Of a stretch of 64,000 nt of DNA, positions 22,890 through 32,717 are shown one piece after another. The stretch comes from Muricea muricata (lineage: Eukaryota; Cnidaria; Anthozoa; Malacalcyonacea; Plexauridae), in assembly GCA_963855995.1 (NCBI GenBank), contig OY979716.1, positions 22,744,283-22,808,282 of the forward strand, read 5' to 3'. The notes beneath the pieces are model-generated. The model saw nothing but the letters and a program-made list of their open reading frames with translations, made no database searches and was not told the DNA's origin. Each line of letters starts with the position of its first letter. Position 1 is the first letter of the stretch. Position numbers and translations under genes: made by a program.

Positions 22890-24440
22890 TTATTGTTCCA
22901 CGTAGATGGTTTTGGGACATCGATCCCAAATTAGCCCATTGAGACATTCGTTGACGTTCTGAGTCAAGCCATGAGTGCATTTTTGTAGAAGGACATGGTT
23001 TCTCAGGTCATTGAACCCTGGCTTAAACTTGGGGATGCCATTCTTGTGTTTATAGGACTTCATGTCGCTCTATTTTCCACACCAACTGTCATTTTCGTCA
23101 GGGCAAAGGTGATGTTGTGGATCGGAATCAGTTGACGCAACATGGTGTACCACTTTTCTGATGGCTGTTGCCATTTTGTTTACATCATCCAAGTTCTCTT
23201 TTACCGCCAAGCCATATAATTCTGCAACACATCAATCTTTCCATCCGTTAATCTTCCCTTACCACCTAAACCTTTCCCATGACTTAGCTTCGCCCCTTTC
23301 GACGCATTCTTCACCTTTCGCAATCTAATGCCGACTCACTTTTGTACATGTCCTACGTACTCCAACTTGCTAGAAATACGCTCCTCACCGTTGGGCTTGC
23401 TCTCTACAATATTATTGTATGTAGAAGAGTCACCGTCACCGAGCATGTTCTTGTATTTAAGTCCCCGCGATACCAAGGATCGTTCGAACATCCGCAGAGC
23501 ACCGGCTGCCTCCATGCTGTTTGCACTTCCAGTGTGGTTGATCTTGCACTGGTGGCTAGTTTTCCACTCTGGGTACTTAACGTCATTTACTCTTTTTTTT
23601 GCTATTTCTGGCATGCTTTGCATTTATCGGACATGATCTCCACAACCAAACATTTCTCCGTGTCTAGTAACAACACCATTATGAGATGTATCTCGTTTTT
23701 GCCAACTTCCATCAAGGGAAATTCCACAATCACCCATATCATTTGCACAAACCTCTTTGACATTTATGGCATTGGTAACCATCGTTTGCCAACTGCTTTA
23801 CAGCATGCAGCAGTGTATATTGTTTTGAATTATCATGCAATTAGAGAAGCTTGTTGGTGGTGGCATGTTCATAAGTTTAGCAAATATTACGATAGCACTG
23901 TGTCCACGACCAATTTCCCTGAAGGCCAAGACTGCTCTTGTGTTTACATTGTAAGATGGCCCTTGTTTCTGGGATGTATGGAACCGATGCGTCCAGTCAC
24001 ATTCAGTGTTGTCACATTGTAAAACGATGCAATGTGAAAACCCATTTTTCTTCGTCATGTCAATGTGAGAACTCATTTGTTTACCAATGCGTCACCAAAC
24101 ACCCCAAACAATACTTCTGCGTTTATAAATATGGTGCCTTCTTTAACATAATCACTTTGACGATGATTCTCATCTAATTTTGCCGTGAAATCTCTAAGCT
24201 TCACCTCGGAAGGCTTTGCGAGGAAGATGGTTCGCCATCTTTGAATTTCTTGACTCCCCTTGATGGCGGAATTCTCTTCTTTTTTTCTCTTTCTGTTCTG
24301 CAGATTTCCCATTTTTTGCCAAAACGTTTATCATAAGATGACAAAGTATCAGAAGTGTAAAAAACGACAGTATATCTTCGATAATTCTGAAGAAATCGCA
24401 GAGTCGAAAATGCTAAAATTGCAGCTAGCATTTACATTGT
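22890..24440 (-). pseudogene. Mutator-like (MULE) transposase pseudogene
   Basis: Pieces of one minus-strand protein lie in order but in changing frames. About 24431-24210: KRFGKKWEICRTER, a basic N-terminus. 24160-24070: INAEVLFGVFGDALV. 24060-23800: CDNTECDWTHRF, NTRAVLAFREIGRGHSA and LMNMPPPTSF. 23700-23630: VEIMSDKCKAC. 23600-23336: KINHTGSANSMEAAGALRMF and LKYKNMLGDGDSSTYN, KLEYVGHVQK. 23300-22900: KLSHGKGLGGKGRLTDGKID, then LCPDENDSW. These blocks match the Mutator-like transposase domain common in cnidarians and arthropods (LGDGDS is the acidic core). A TGA follows GHVQK, a base is missing near 23220, and several other shifts exist, so it is dead. Confidence 0.75.
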
Positions 24441-24739
24441 ATTTCTATTCAATAAGTTAAAAATTGTCACCAGCTATGTACAACGTAATCAAGTTCATAG
24501 AAGTTTTTTTACAAGACCTTTTTGATCAGAAACCTCCGATCTTCGTCAGTTGGTACTAAAAACTAAGAAGCTATCAACACGCTTCTACTAATTTGTAGTT
24601 TGTTCACCACTATTTATACTATTCACATCTTCTTCTGTCTATTTATGGAGACACTTGCACCAGTGTTAAAGTGAGAAACAGCATCATACACACCCAAGTG
24701 CAAAACATCTGAGCCAACAAACACCGTCTTTGGCGATGT

Positions 24740-25198
24740 ATGAAAGGTCTTAATATTCTCGTCCACCTGTTATTAGTCCTTACTTTATTTGGAGCCCTTA
24801 TCAATTTTTTTCTGTGTTTCCTGGCACGAATGTCCGAGGACGAACTGGACTCCGAGGACCACCTGGAGTCCAGACTGCTTTGTATCTGGAAAGATCTAGG
24901 TATTGAAAATTATTACAAACAGACAGAAAACTCCGAAAAAGGACATCTAGTAAGTCAAATTATAAAAAAACATGTTTATAACGCGTGCTCTGATTTGCCG
25001 AAAGCCGTGTTTGGATCAGGCCATCCAAACACGGAAATCAAAACTGCTTTCGCGGGAACTTTTTTAGAACTTGTTATTTTACTTCGAGTTGAGAAAAGCG
25101 CGCAAAATCACTCGCCTTCGGCTCGTGTTTTGCGCGCTTTCTCGCAGCTTTCCCGCGTGTTTGGATCAAGCCATCCAGACACAGAAACCATAAAGTAA
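24740..25198 (+). CDS. Candidate ORF, 152 aa, overlapping hairpin repeats
   Basis: Starts at ATG 24740. A hydrophobic N-terminus (LNILVHLLLVLTLFGALINF) precedes an internal ATG at 24829 that begins a more protein-like stretch (MSEDELDSEDHLESRLLCIW, KDLGIENYYKQTE, HLVSQIIKKHVYNACSDL). The C-terminal third, from about 25005, is simply the translation of palindromic repeats, so the true coding part probably ends or splices before that. Family not recognised. Confidence 0.3.
   Translation: MKGLNILVHLLLVLTLFGALINFFLCFLARMSEDELDSEDHLESRLLCIWKDLGIENYYKQTENSEKGHLVSQIIKKHVYNACSDLPKAVFGSGHPNTEIKTAFAGTFLELVILLRVEKSAQNHSPSARVLRAFSQLSRVFGSSHPDTETIK
25005..25190. repeat. Cluster of three hairpins
   Basis: Two near-identical palindromes GTGTTTGGATCA(G/A)GCCATC CA(A/G)ACAC (about 25010 and 25158) flank a central hairpin whose 15-bp stem is GAAAAGCGCGCAAAA / TTTTGCGCGCTTTCTC around a CTCGCCTTCGGCTCG loop. 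Confidence 0.75.
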
Positions 25199-25344
25199 TT
25201 GTATAGTATAATTTTGTGGAAACAAAATTTGGACTTTGGGGTTAAAGTAGCGTCGGAGGATTGTTTACTCTGCGTTACATGCCTGTGTAGAATTACTAAC
25301 GCTAACATGACGTTTTGTTGCCGCTACAGACTACAGATTGCATG

Positions 25345-25577
25345 CACACAGCAAAAAATGAAAAACCTGTTTATGGTTGATAAGAACATGATTAAACAAT
25401 GTTTTGCTGCCCACATTGTGTACAGTTGTCAACAATATTCTTCACCATTGTTAAATCCGATTCAGGCTCAACAACATTGTTCAATATTGTCAACAGTCTA
25501 GAACAATGTGGGCAGCAAAACATTGTTCAATCCTGTTCTCATCAACCCTCAACAGGTTGTTCATTTTTTGCGGTGTA
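25345..25577. mobile_element. MITE with about 70-bp terminal inverted repeats
   Basis: The left arm GCAAAAAATGAAAAACCTG…AACAATGTTTTGCTGCCCAC pairs with the right arm ending …CAACAGGTTGTTCATTTTTT GC. AGATTG occurs just outside both ends (25335 and 25577) but at unequal distance, so I do not call it a target duplication. Confidence 0.75.
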
Positions 25578-26023
25578 GATTGTGATATAAACAAGTATTA
25601 CAATTTAAATCAAGTCGAGTATATTTAAATGGTTCAGAAAGAGATAGTTCAGTTACTTGCAGATTCGTATCACTATATTAATTAAGTATGACAGATTTTT
25701 TACAGTATACATCATTGCATTAGAATTGTAAGTACGAAACAAAACAACAAATCTTGCATCTAAACACAGTGATCAGAACAAATCAAGTTTGGCATGTTTT
25801 TCAATAGCAGCCATTCCAAGAAGCTTTATAATGAACCGTCGATCGTTGAATTGATTGGGTGTTTACGAGTAGAGATGGCGATGTTCGTTTTAAATGTACC
25901 ATGCAGTAATGGGGACAATCGACTTCAGTTTTGTCGTGGACGTATTAAATTTTGTATTTGAAGGGACTTGTGAAATCTCCATAATATCCACTTTAAGACA
26001 GTAGCAATATTTAATAGAATAGC
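25578..26023. other. Left flank of the P element
   Basis: AT-rich, no gene supported. Confidence 0.4.
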
Positions 26024-26030
26024 GTATTTC
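26024..26030 (+). repeat. Target-site duplication, left, of the P element
   Basis: GTATTTC, repeated exactly at 31949-31955. Confidence 0.85.
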
Positions 26031-26241
26031 CACAGTTAATGGAAGAAGACTGGTTAGGCTAGCCGGCAAACTTCAAAGGAACCGCAAATTTATGTTGAGA
26101 ACACGAAACAATTATGTCACGTGACCAGTATCGTGCATGATGCAAATGGCGATGCTATAAATTAGAGTGTCAAATTACAATAGCGCTGTATGAAATCCGA
26201 TATAATTTCGTAACTTGTTGCTTAAATGTCATGAAAACACT

Positions 26242-27501
26242 ATGGAGAGTGAAATAGAACTTGAACAAGAATACGACTTGCCTAAAGAGGAGGATGCGGA
26301 GGTTTCGGAGCCAGAAATTGTTGCTGAAGACGTGGAGTTCGAAATGCCAAGTGACTCGATCGACCATACATCGTACAACCTTGATGTTTCTGTTGCTGTT
26401 GTCGATACGGAAAGCGACGAAGTCGATGCTGAATTTGTCGAGGCAATGACCGAAATTGAAGGTAAAAAGTCGTTTCCCTGCCCCCACTGCCCAAAGATCT
26501 GCAAGTCAAAAGGAGGTTTGACGAAACATACAAATTCTAAGCACCGTGGTGTTGTCGATACGCCTTCCAGCACAACAAAATCTGCCGAACAGGAAACGCA
26601 TCTTTCGGAAGAAAATTTGGCTTCTATTGTCGAAGAAATTAAAACAAAACTATTAAAAGAAGACTTGTTTGGATCTGACATAAATTCTGCTCTCAAGAAG
26701 ATCTCGTCAAGTAAGGCGTTGTTTGATGCTGTGTTACCTATATACAACAAGTTTTGCCGCAAGAAAAATCAGGACAAAATGTTAGAAGATTTTTACGGGT
26801 TATTGCCCATAAAGCCCAGCACATTTTTGGACTGCACAGACGGAAATGTTGCAAATTTAGTAATGATTGAAATTCCGGACCGCCTCGTTGGGTTTTTCAA
26901 GATTGCTCGATCTCGAGAAGAAGCAAGCAATTATCCAACACAATCGGTAAAAAGCGCTGTCGAAATTGATGCCGCCGAACGTGGTCCCCTTTCTTATATA
27001 GCAGGATATATTGTTTCAAAAATGCATCAAAAATCCAGAAACAAAAAGGGCTCATGCAACGAAGAACTACAGACACTGGTGCGCTCTTTGAAGTCAAGCG
27101 AAAGTGCAAATAGCTTTATTTCTGCTCGTAACAGAGGAGGCCTTGTAGCGCCTTGTGAGGGTTTGCTTGGCATTCTGGAAGAAGCAGAGATTTTGTTTAG
27201 AAAACATGTTGGCACGGGCGATATTACCGACACTATTAGAAATATTCCCATAGACACAATATGTGTCTTAACGTTAGATTCTCCTCTTGTCAAGTCGTTG
27301 TGGCATAACATTGTACTAGACTCTGGAGTAGAAAAGTCGTGTCCTACCCAGAAATTGCTTTTAGAAAATATTGTAAAGTTATACTTGAGGGTGCGATCGT
27401 TTTCTTATGCAAAAGACTACATAAGCAAGTATAAAATAAGAGGAAAACAAACGAAGTCTAAATCCGTTAGAAAAGACTTAAAACGAAGAAAGGACTCGTA
27501 A
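26242..27501 (+). CDS. P-element second gene: C2H2 zinc finger plus YIAGY-type domain
   Basis: A single open frame of 419 residues from ATG 26242 (A at -3, G at +4). The N-terminus (1-75) is strongly acidic. A C2H2 finger lies at 80-101 (CPHC … LTKHTNSKH, spacing C-X2-C-X12-H-X4-H). Residues 120-230 are helical. PLSYIAGYIVSKM (249-261) resembles the YIAGY motif in C-terminal parts of P/THAP9-like and some hAT transposases. Two further blocks follow, GGLVAPCEGLLGILEEAE and LYLRVRSFSYAKDYISKYK, and a basic tail. AATAAA is at 27712. It starts about 180 bp inside the left terminal repeat and converges on the transposase. I infer a DNA-binding partner of transposition. No catalytic triad is visible, so it is not itself a transposase. 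Confidence 0.8.
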   Translation: MESEIELEQEYDLPKEEDAEVSEPEIVAEDVEFEMPSDSIDHTSYNLDVSVAVVDTESDEVDAEFVEAMTEIEGKKSFPCPHCPKICKSKGGLTKHTNSKHRGVVDTPSSTTKSAEQETHLSEENLASIVEEIKTKLLKEDLFGSDINSALKKISSSKALFDAVLPIYNKFCRKKNQDKMLEDFYGLLPIKPSTFLDCTDGNVANLVMIEIPDRLVGFFKIARSREEASNYPTQSVKSAVEIDAAERGPLSYIAGYIVSKMHQKSRNKKGSCNEELQTLVRSLKSSESANSFISARNRGGLVAPCEGLLGILEEAEILFRKHVGTGDITDTIRNIPIDTICVLTLDSPLVKSLWHNIVLDSGVEKSCPTQKLLLENIVKLYLRVRSFSYAKDYISKYKIRGKQTKSKSVRKDLKRRKDS

Positions 27502-27776
27502 GTTATTCAATTAATAGTAATTAGCAAAACCTCAAGAACTGTTTACTGAACATTTAAGTATATAGAAGTATGAACATTAATAACTATTTCACCTTGTTAC
27601 TTGTGCTTATTCTATTAAGACAACGTTTTGTTTAAACAAAAGACCTATTCCATAGAACAAAACATTACACATTGGAACAACTGAAATTATCTTGCAAAAT
27701 ATTCATTGAAGAATAAAAAGTATATTTTGAATATTGCGCATTCACTTTTAGCTGTTCTATACTGTATACTGTCTAG

Positions 27777-28138
27777 CAGGGATGCCAGAACTGGGGGGGG
27801 GGCAAGAGGGGCAGCTGCCCCCCTTGCCTTTTGCTGGGAGGGGCAAAAGTGCCCTTTAGGTATAAAGAATATTATATAACAGTTAGTTTTCAAGAAGCCT
27901 TTAGTTAGTGAAAATAAAACTCGCTGTGGCACTGTCAATTGAAAAAATCTGACTCATGTTGATATCTAATGTGATAGCAGATGCTATCCTAAGAATATGA
28001 TTGGTAAGAATTTGGTGCAAGAAGAATGCAACTGACCCTCTAAATTCCAGGGTATGGATTTTAACATAATTAGAATTTTGTTGGTGCCCTTCAACAAAGT
28101 CTGCCCCCCCTGGCCCTTTTCACGTTCCGGCGTCCCTG
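27777..28138. mobile_element. hAT-type MITE nested in the P element
   Basis: Starts CAGGGATGCCAGAAC and ends in the matching inverted GTTCCGGCGTCCCTG. It is flanked by a perfect 8-bp duplication CTGTCTAG (27769-27776 and 28139-28146). A CAGGG end with an 8-bp duplication is the hAT signature. It has no coding capacity. The left subterminal part has G- and C-runs able to pair with each other. Confidence 0.85.
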
Positions 28139-28146
28139 CTGTCTAG

Positions 28147-28900
28147 GGTTAAAACAATTTGAAATAGAACCACCATATTTACCATGATGTACACAGCTTA
28201 CAGGATTGCTGACATAATGACACAAATAAAGTACGAATTTTTTTTACCTATGATATATAACCCTGTAAATACAAATTGTTCAATCTGTCCATTTTTTGCT
28301 AGACTTGTCAATAATTCACATCTAATAAAACTTTGCAATATATGACAATGTTTTTGGAATCCTATACCTGACATTGTAGAAGATCAAGATTTTTTTGCCT
28401 GCATGCAGTGTAGTCGTATCAGTTTTGACACACCAGATTTGCTATGCCAAATTGTGAACCCCGCCTGCCTATTTACTCCAGCTATTCTTATTTTTTGAGT
28501 TAACAGTCTGCAAAAACAATCAATTTCTGAAGAAATTATTACTTAATTGAATTTTACATAGCTGGAGTAGAAAAAAAGGCTGGCTTTGCCACTCACCATG
28601 CCAAATGTAGCAAGAAATAAATTTGAATTATACCTGACCACATTTTATTCCAACCCTAATATCTATATGGTATGGCTGGAAGTTATGGTTATCAACTTAT
28701 GTTATGGCAACAGTTAATGTAAGGTGTTGGGGATAGAATCATACTGGAGACCCAAACATGAATTGATTAACAAAATTGTATCACAAGACAAAGCAATAAA
28801 TAGCCCGCCCACTGAGCACATTTATGCAATCAAATAGAATAATAAAACAAATGTACTCAGTTAGCAAGTTAAATATTACAGTAAAATTATAAAATGTAGT
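28147..28900. other. Region between the convergent P-element genes
   Basis: AT-rich sequence with no gene; probably 3' UTRs. A weak inverted pair of AGCCAGC/GGCAT-type words is present near 28440-28600, but no clear element. Confidence 0.4.
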
Positions 28901-31728
28901 TTACTTCTTTTTTCGTTTATGGACAGGTTCATTGCTAACATTGTGCCACTTCACTTTTTCATACCGTCCACCAGTATTACCCCTAATTACTGGAGCAATG
29001 TCTCGCTGGGCAGCAATCGTCAGGTCATTGTATCCAAATTGATGAGCAGATGGATTGTCTGATCTTCTACCTCTCTCTCTTTGGTGTCCAAAGTAATCTT
29101 CGAGGACATCTTGCATGAACCTCTCAGTAAGCACGTACTGGAATCCCACAGACAACAAAAATTTGACAACTTCAATATGAGAGTAGACTGCAATCTTTAA
29201 ACCCTCATATGTTTGTGCTGAAAGAAACATTCTCTGTCTAGCATCAGCAGAAAAATCTCCATCTCGGTTGAGAGTACTCTTTTTCCATGTCTCAAGGTAG
29301 TTGAGGAACATGTCTTTCAGCCAAGTAAAGCGATAGTCCTCAGGTGTAGTATATGGCATAATGAATGGATTATTCTTCTGGCTATGTTCAGTCAGTGACC
29401 TCACATTAGTGCAGTCAAAAAATCCATTCATCATGTCACAGAAATCGGCTGTGCCACTAACATCATCATCTTCGGTTTCTCTCAGGCCAATAGCAACTGA
29501 CTTGCTCAGGATCTGGACTGCAAGCTTGACCTTCATCTTGCTGTAGGGTGTCAAAACAATATGCTCCAAGGTCAGCTTTGGTAGCGTATGCAGTGCAAAT
29601 TCTTGATCGCTGTAGAAAAGGTCTGCTATATGCCGGAATAGCACATACTTTCCGTTATTCCACATAAGACGACTTCGACTCCCAGACCCAGAATTGTAAA
29701 GACAGTTCCTTGCAGTCTTCAGTAGATGTGGTGAATCTGCAAAAAAGAAAATGAATCGCGATGGTGCATAAATGTTTGGTGTTTTATACACTACATCACA
29801 ATCCACATCTTTGGCCAGCTTAGAATGTAGGCGGAAGAATTTCCGGTTGGGCGAGGCACCATCATTTACTGCAGCACACACATGAAGATTCAGGGACACC
29901 TCCAAAACAGCAACAGTTCTCCAGAATAGAGGCATTATCTGGTAGGATGTGACATTTCCTGTGAAGAAATATGCAATGATATGCTTCAAATCAGTGCATA
30001 ATCCCCTCACAAGAAATGCCAAGGCGTGGGATGCAATGGGATCCTCATCTTCATTAGAGAGACTAGCAAAGTTAGTCATCGGATCTCCTAGGTCGATAAA
30101 TCCAACTAGATCTCCAGAAACTTTGTCGAAGACAAGGTTAGCCTGGATTTTCATTTCATCCATTATGATTGCTACATATTTTTGGACTGTTGAAAAGGAG
30201 GAGGTTTTCTCACGAAGACTTTCGACATTATCTTTACTGATGCCAGGTTTCGGTTTAAAATAATTCTTGTAGTCCCGAAGAACTCGCTCGCTCGGCAGAA
30301 TAAGGGCACCACTGTCTCGTAATTCTCTGTAGGCAGATGGGGATTTGCTATGGATAGAAAGAGCAAATCGTATCACTTGTGGGTGGTATCTTCTTCCCAT
30401 TTTAGATGACTGTAAAAGCTTCATTTGCTCTTGCCAAAAGAACTTCATGTGTGGAGTTGCCTCAAGGCTTTGTCCTCCCATTATTGTCAGAATGTCCTTC
30501 TCAAGGGCTTCACTAACACCAATGCCATGTTGCTCAATCTTCCTTTGGAGTTCTTGAAGGCGATCCTCAAGGTCTTTAACCTGGAGTCTTGATGACACAA
30601 CAGTTGCTCTCAACTTCTCAGGGCCACAAGCAGACAATGGTGCTCTAGGTTTAGCTGGAGCAGCAGAGGATTTGCTCTTAGCCTTTGCAGCTCTTTTTAC
30701 TGCATTCAAAGCAGACATACAAACTTTGCATGACTTCATTGAATGTTCAGTACCAGTGAGAACTTGGCAACCAACTGCCCGGTATGTAAGGGATACTCCA
30801 AAATAAGGGTCTTCAACTCCAATGGATTTGGGCACAGAATGCCGAACAATTGATGTAGGACTTGGACCTGGCATTTCAGTGGGGTCAACAGCATGCAATG
30901 GACATGACTTCAAACCTGACCTCCCCATCCTCTGCCAAGCCATCACAAACTGCAGAACTTTCGATCCATCTCAACAGATCTACAACATCAATATTCTTAA
31001 CAGAACGCTTGTTTTCCTTGTACAATGGATTCTCGTCAGGAACAGGCCAATGAAAAACAAATACAGTGAATTCCAGTGCAGAATTCACAACAACAGTGTA
31101 TTTCGAAATGTCATGAATACTGTCAGTCAGTTCTATTCGCATTTCCTCTTCGTTTGAAGTCCCTAATTGCCAAGGTTCAATGTCTTCCTGCTGCAAGCGA
31201 ACAGCGAGTTCCTTAATTGATTGCACTGGGACTTTTGAAGTTGACGCCGTGTCTTGCGCTGGAATTTCAGGCTCCTTTCGCACGAGTTTTCGGCGCTCGC
31301 GTTTGGGTAATTCGTGGCTTCTTTCAGGCAGTCTTTCAGTGGGAACACTGCCAGTAATCAACGTTTTTCTTACTCCTGAAATATGTAAATTTTTGCTTGT
31401 TCAGCCGAATAATTAATAATGAGCAAACACACGCTTTCTATGTAAATACTATCGAGAATAAAATCAGAAAATACGTACCCGTTAAAATACATTCTTGCTT
31501 AAAATGAAGCTCACAGATATAAATATTGTTAGCGTCAATCCTTTTCTGTAATTCAGGAGTCGATTCTCTCGTTCGTAAAATTAAACGAAGCCATTCTGCT
31601 CGCGCATTTTGCTTCAATGATTTCGTATGATCGCTGTCTGAGGCAGCGACAGTAGGAATTCTAAAGAGCGAAAGTTTATGTCTTCTACTCGTCGAACACC
31701 CGTAAAAAGCGCAGTTTGAACCAGGCAT
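28901..31728 (-). CDS. THAP-domain P-element transposase (THAP9-like)
   Basis: Exon 1 is 31479-31728, ATG at 31728, donor G|GTACGT. Exon 2 starts at 31375 after TTTCAG. The phase-1 join is clean. Exon 1 is a THAP zinc finger: C6, C11, FRIP at 22-25, W46, C72-x2-H75; the C11-C72 gap of 60 residues is longer than usual. The frame then changes by one near 30,900 and continues as a 681-codon block to 28901. In that block's numbering there is a coiled coil at 115-145. RNase H-like acids are D263 (IMDEM) and D362 (NDGASPNRKF). ADSPHLLKTARN (403-414) opens the insertion domain. QDVLEDYFGHQRERG … DNP (612-631) is the C-terminal RNase H block. The fourth candidate acid lies in DFCDMMNGFFD (501-511). 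It ends soon afterwards in a basic tail, shorter than full-length relatives. Confidence 0.85.
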
Positions 31729-31948
31729 TACATCTCCCGGTGTTGATCGAGTGGTTAAAAGCCTTGAAAGTAAGATTATCTACGAAAAACAGCCTCGAGT
31801 GTGCGACAACAATGATTACATTGTTATTTGTATATGAGCTTTCAGCATCGATGCACGATATTGATCACGTGACCAAAATAAAAAGTGAACAATAACATAT
31901 TTTGTGACGTCACTGGCTAGCCTAACCAGTCTTCTTCCATTAACTGTG

Positions 31949-31955
31949 GTATTTC
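31949..31955 (+). repeat. Target-site duplication, right, of the P element
   Basis: GTATTTC, matching 26024-26030. Confidence 0.85.
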
Positions 31956-32220
31956 AGAAACAGTTTCTAGCATCCATTCTGATATAGTAAGTGCATATGG
32001 GACACCACGATGAAGTTAGGAATGATTGAGCATCGGTATTGCATTGTAGACATCATTTACAGCCGTGGCAATTGAAGTGTTCCTAAAATATTGCATCACT
32101 TCATCTGCTCACTAGAACAAATTGATTTGACAGTTGGTGGAACTGTTTACAAACTTCACAAATCTGACCATCTCTGGTCACTTCCTGCTTCGTTGTGATT
32201 GGCCGCTTGTGCCAAAGCCA
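31956..32220. other. Spacer between the two large elements
   Basis: Minus strand holds a roughly 54-codon frame with one stop (…DEVMQYFRNTSIATAVNDV, …ISEWMLETVSE) that runs up to the P insertion site. It may be a remnant of an interrupted exon, but this is weak. Confidence 0.3.
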
Positions 32221-32620
32221 CACTGTTAATTTTAGGGTGTCAATTCAACACCAAAAAGTGGTGTTAAAAAATTAGGTAAAAAATGGCACTACTTTTTGGT
32301 GCTATTTTAACACCACCATTAGTGGTGCTGATTTAACACTAGATATGGTGCTGAAACAACACCTATGTTTGGTGTCACATTAACACTGGTTTGTGGGGTT
32401 AATCTAACACCTATTTGCTAGTGCTAAAATAGCACTTGTTTTCAAGGTTAAAGTAACACCCTTTTAGGTGCTATAGTGACAGCAGGTTTAAGAGTTAATT
32501 TAACACTTATAGTGTAGAGCTAAAGTAACACTTGATTAACAGTGCTAAAGCAACACTTTTTTGTGCTAAAATATCTGTTTAAGGATTTGATTTAACACTT
32601 TCAACCGACACATTAATAGG
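32221..32620. repeat. Left subterminal TTAACACC/GGTGTTA array
   Basis: About a dozen AACAC(C/T)-containing words alternate with GGTG(T/C)TA at roughly 20-30-bp spacing in both orientations. It could form many small hairpins or serve as clustered protein-binding sites. Confidence 0.75.
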
Positions 32621-32717
32621 CACACAACTAAACAGTGATAGGTTAATGAATGATTAATATATTACTTCTTAACAATATATTATGCATGTCATAGCATTAC
32701 ATAAATGTACATGTAAA

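Larger units (their letters stand above)
1..24273 (+). repeat. First copy of 39,727-bp-period direct repeat
   Basis: Position p equals position p + 39,727 in every stretch I compared, including reading frames, breakpoints, SINEs, minisatellites and long homopolymers (C15 at 11198, G17 at 18726). The left limit lies outside the window, so the true unit may be the full 39,727 bp. The comparison was by eye at many points, not by a base-by-base alignment. Features between 24,274 and 39,727 are seen once only because the second copy runs off the window. Confidence 0.95.
26031..31948. mobile_element. P-superfamily DNA transposon with two convergent genes
   Basis: The ends at 26031-26064 and 31915-31948 are perfect 34-bp inverted repeats beginning CACAGTTAATGG. 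The flanks GTATTTC (26024-26030 and 31949-31955) form a 7-bp target duplication. Just inside lie 22-bp subterminal inverted repeats (26117-26138 and 31851-31872, 20 of 22 matching, core TCACGTGA … TATCGTGCAT), recalling the internal repeats bound by P transposase. The minus strand encodes a THAP/RNase H-like transposase and the plus strand a C2H2 protein, transcribed toward each other. A 362-bp hAT-like MITE sits between them. Intact ends suggest recent movement. Confidence 0.9.

Noticed and set aside
23342-24022. Plus-strand 226-aa membrane-like protein
   Set aside because: It is the antisense of the MULE transposase blocks; the opposite strand explains the sequence.
24520-24570. Hairpin-like GATCAGAAACCTCCGATC tail motif of a transposon
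   Set aside because: It resembles 3'-end motifs seen in some retroelements, but no partner, coding region or boundary was found.
26282-26762. Minus-strand frames opposite the C2H2 gene
   Set aside because: They are shadows of the plus-strand gene, which has a zinc finger, ATG context and poly(A) signal.
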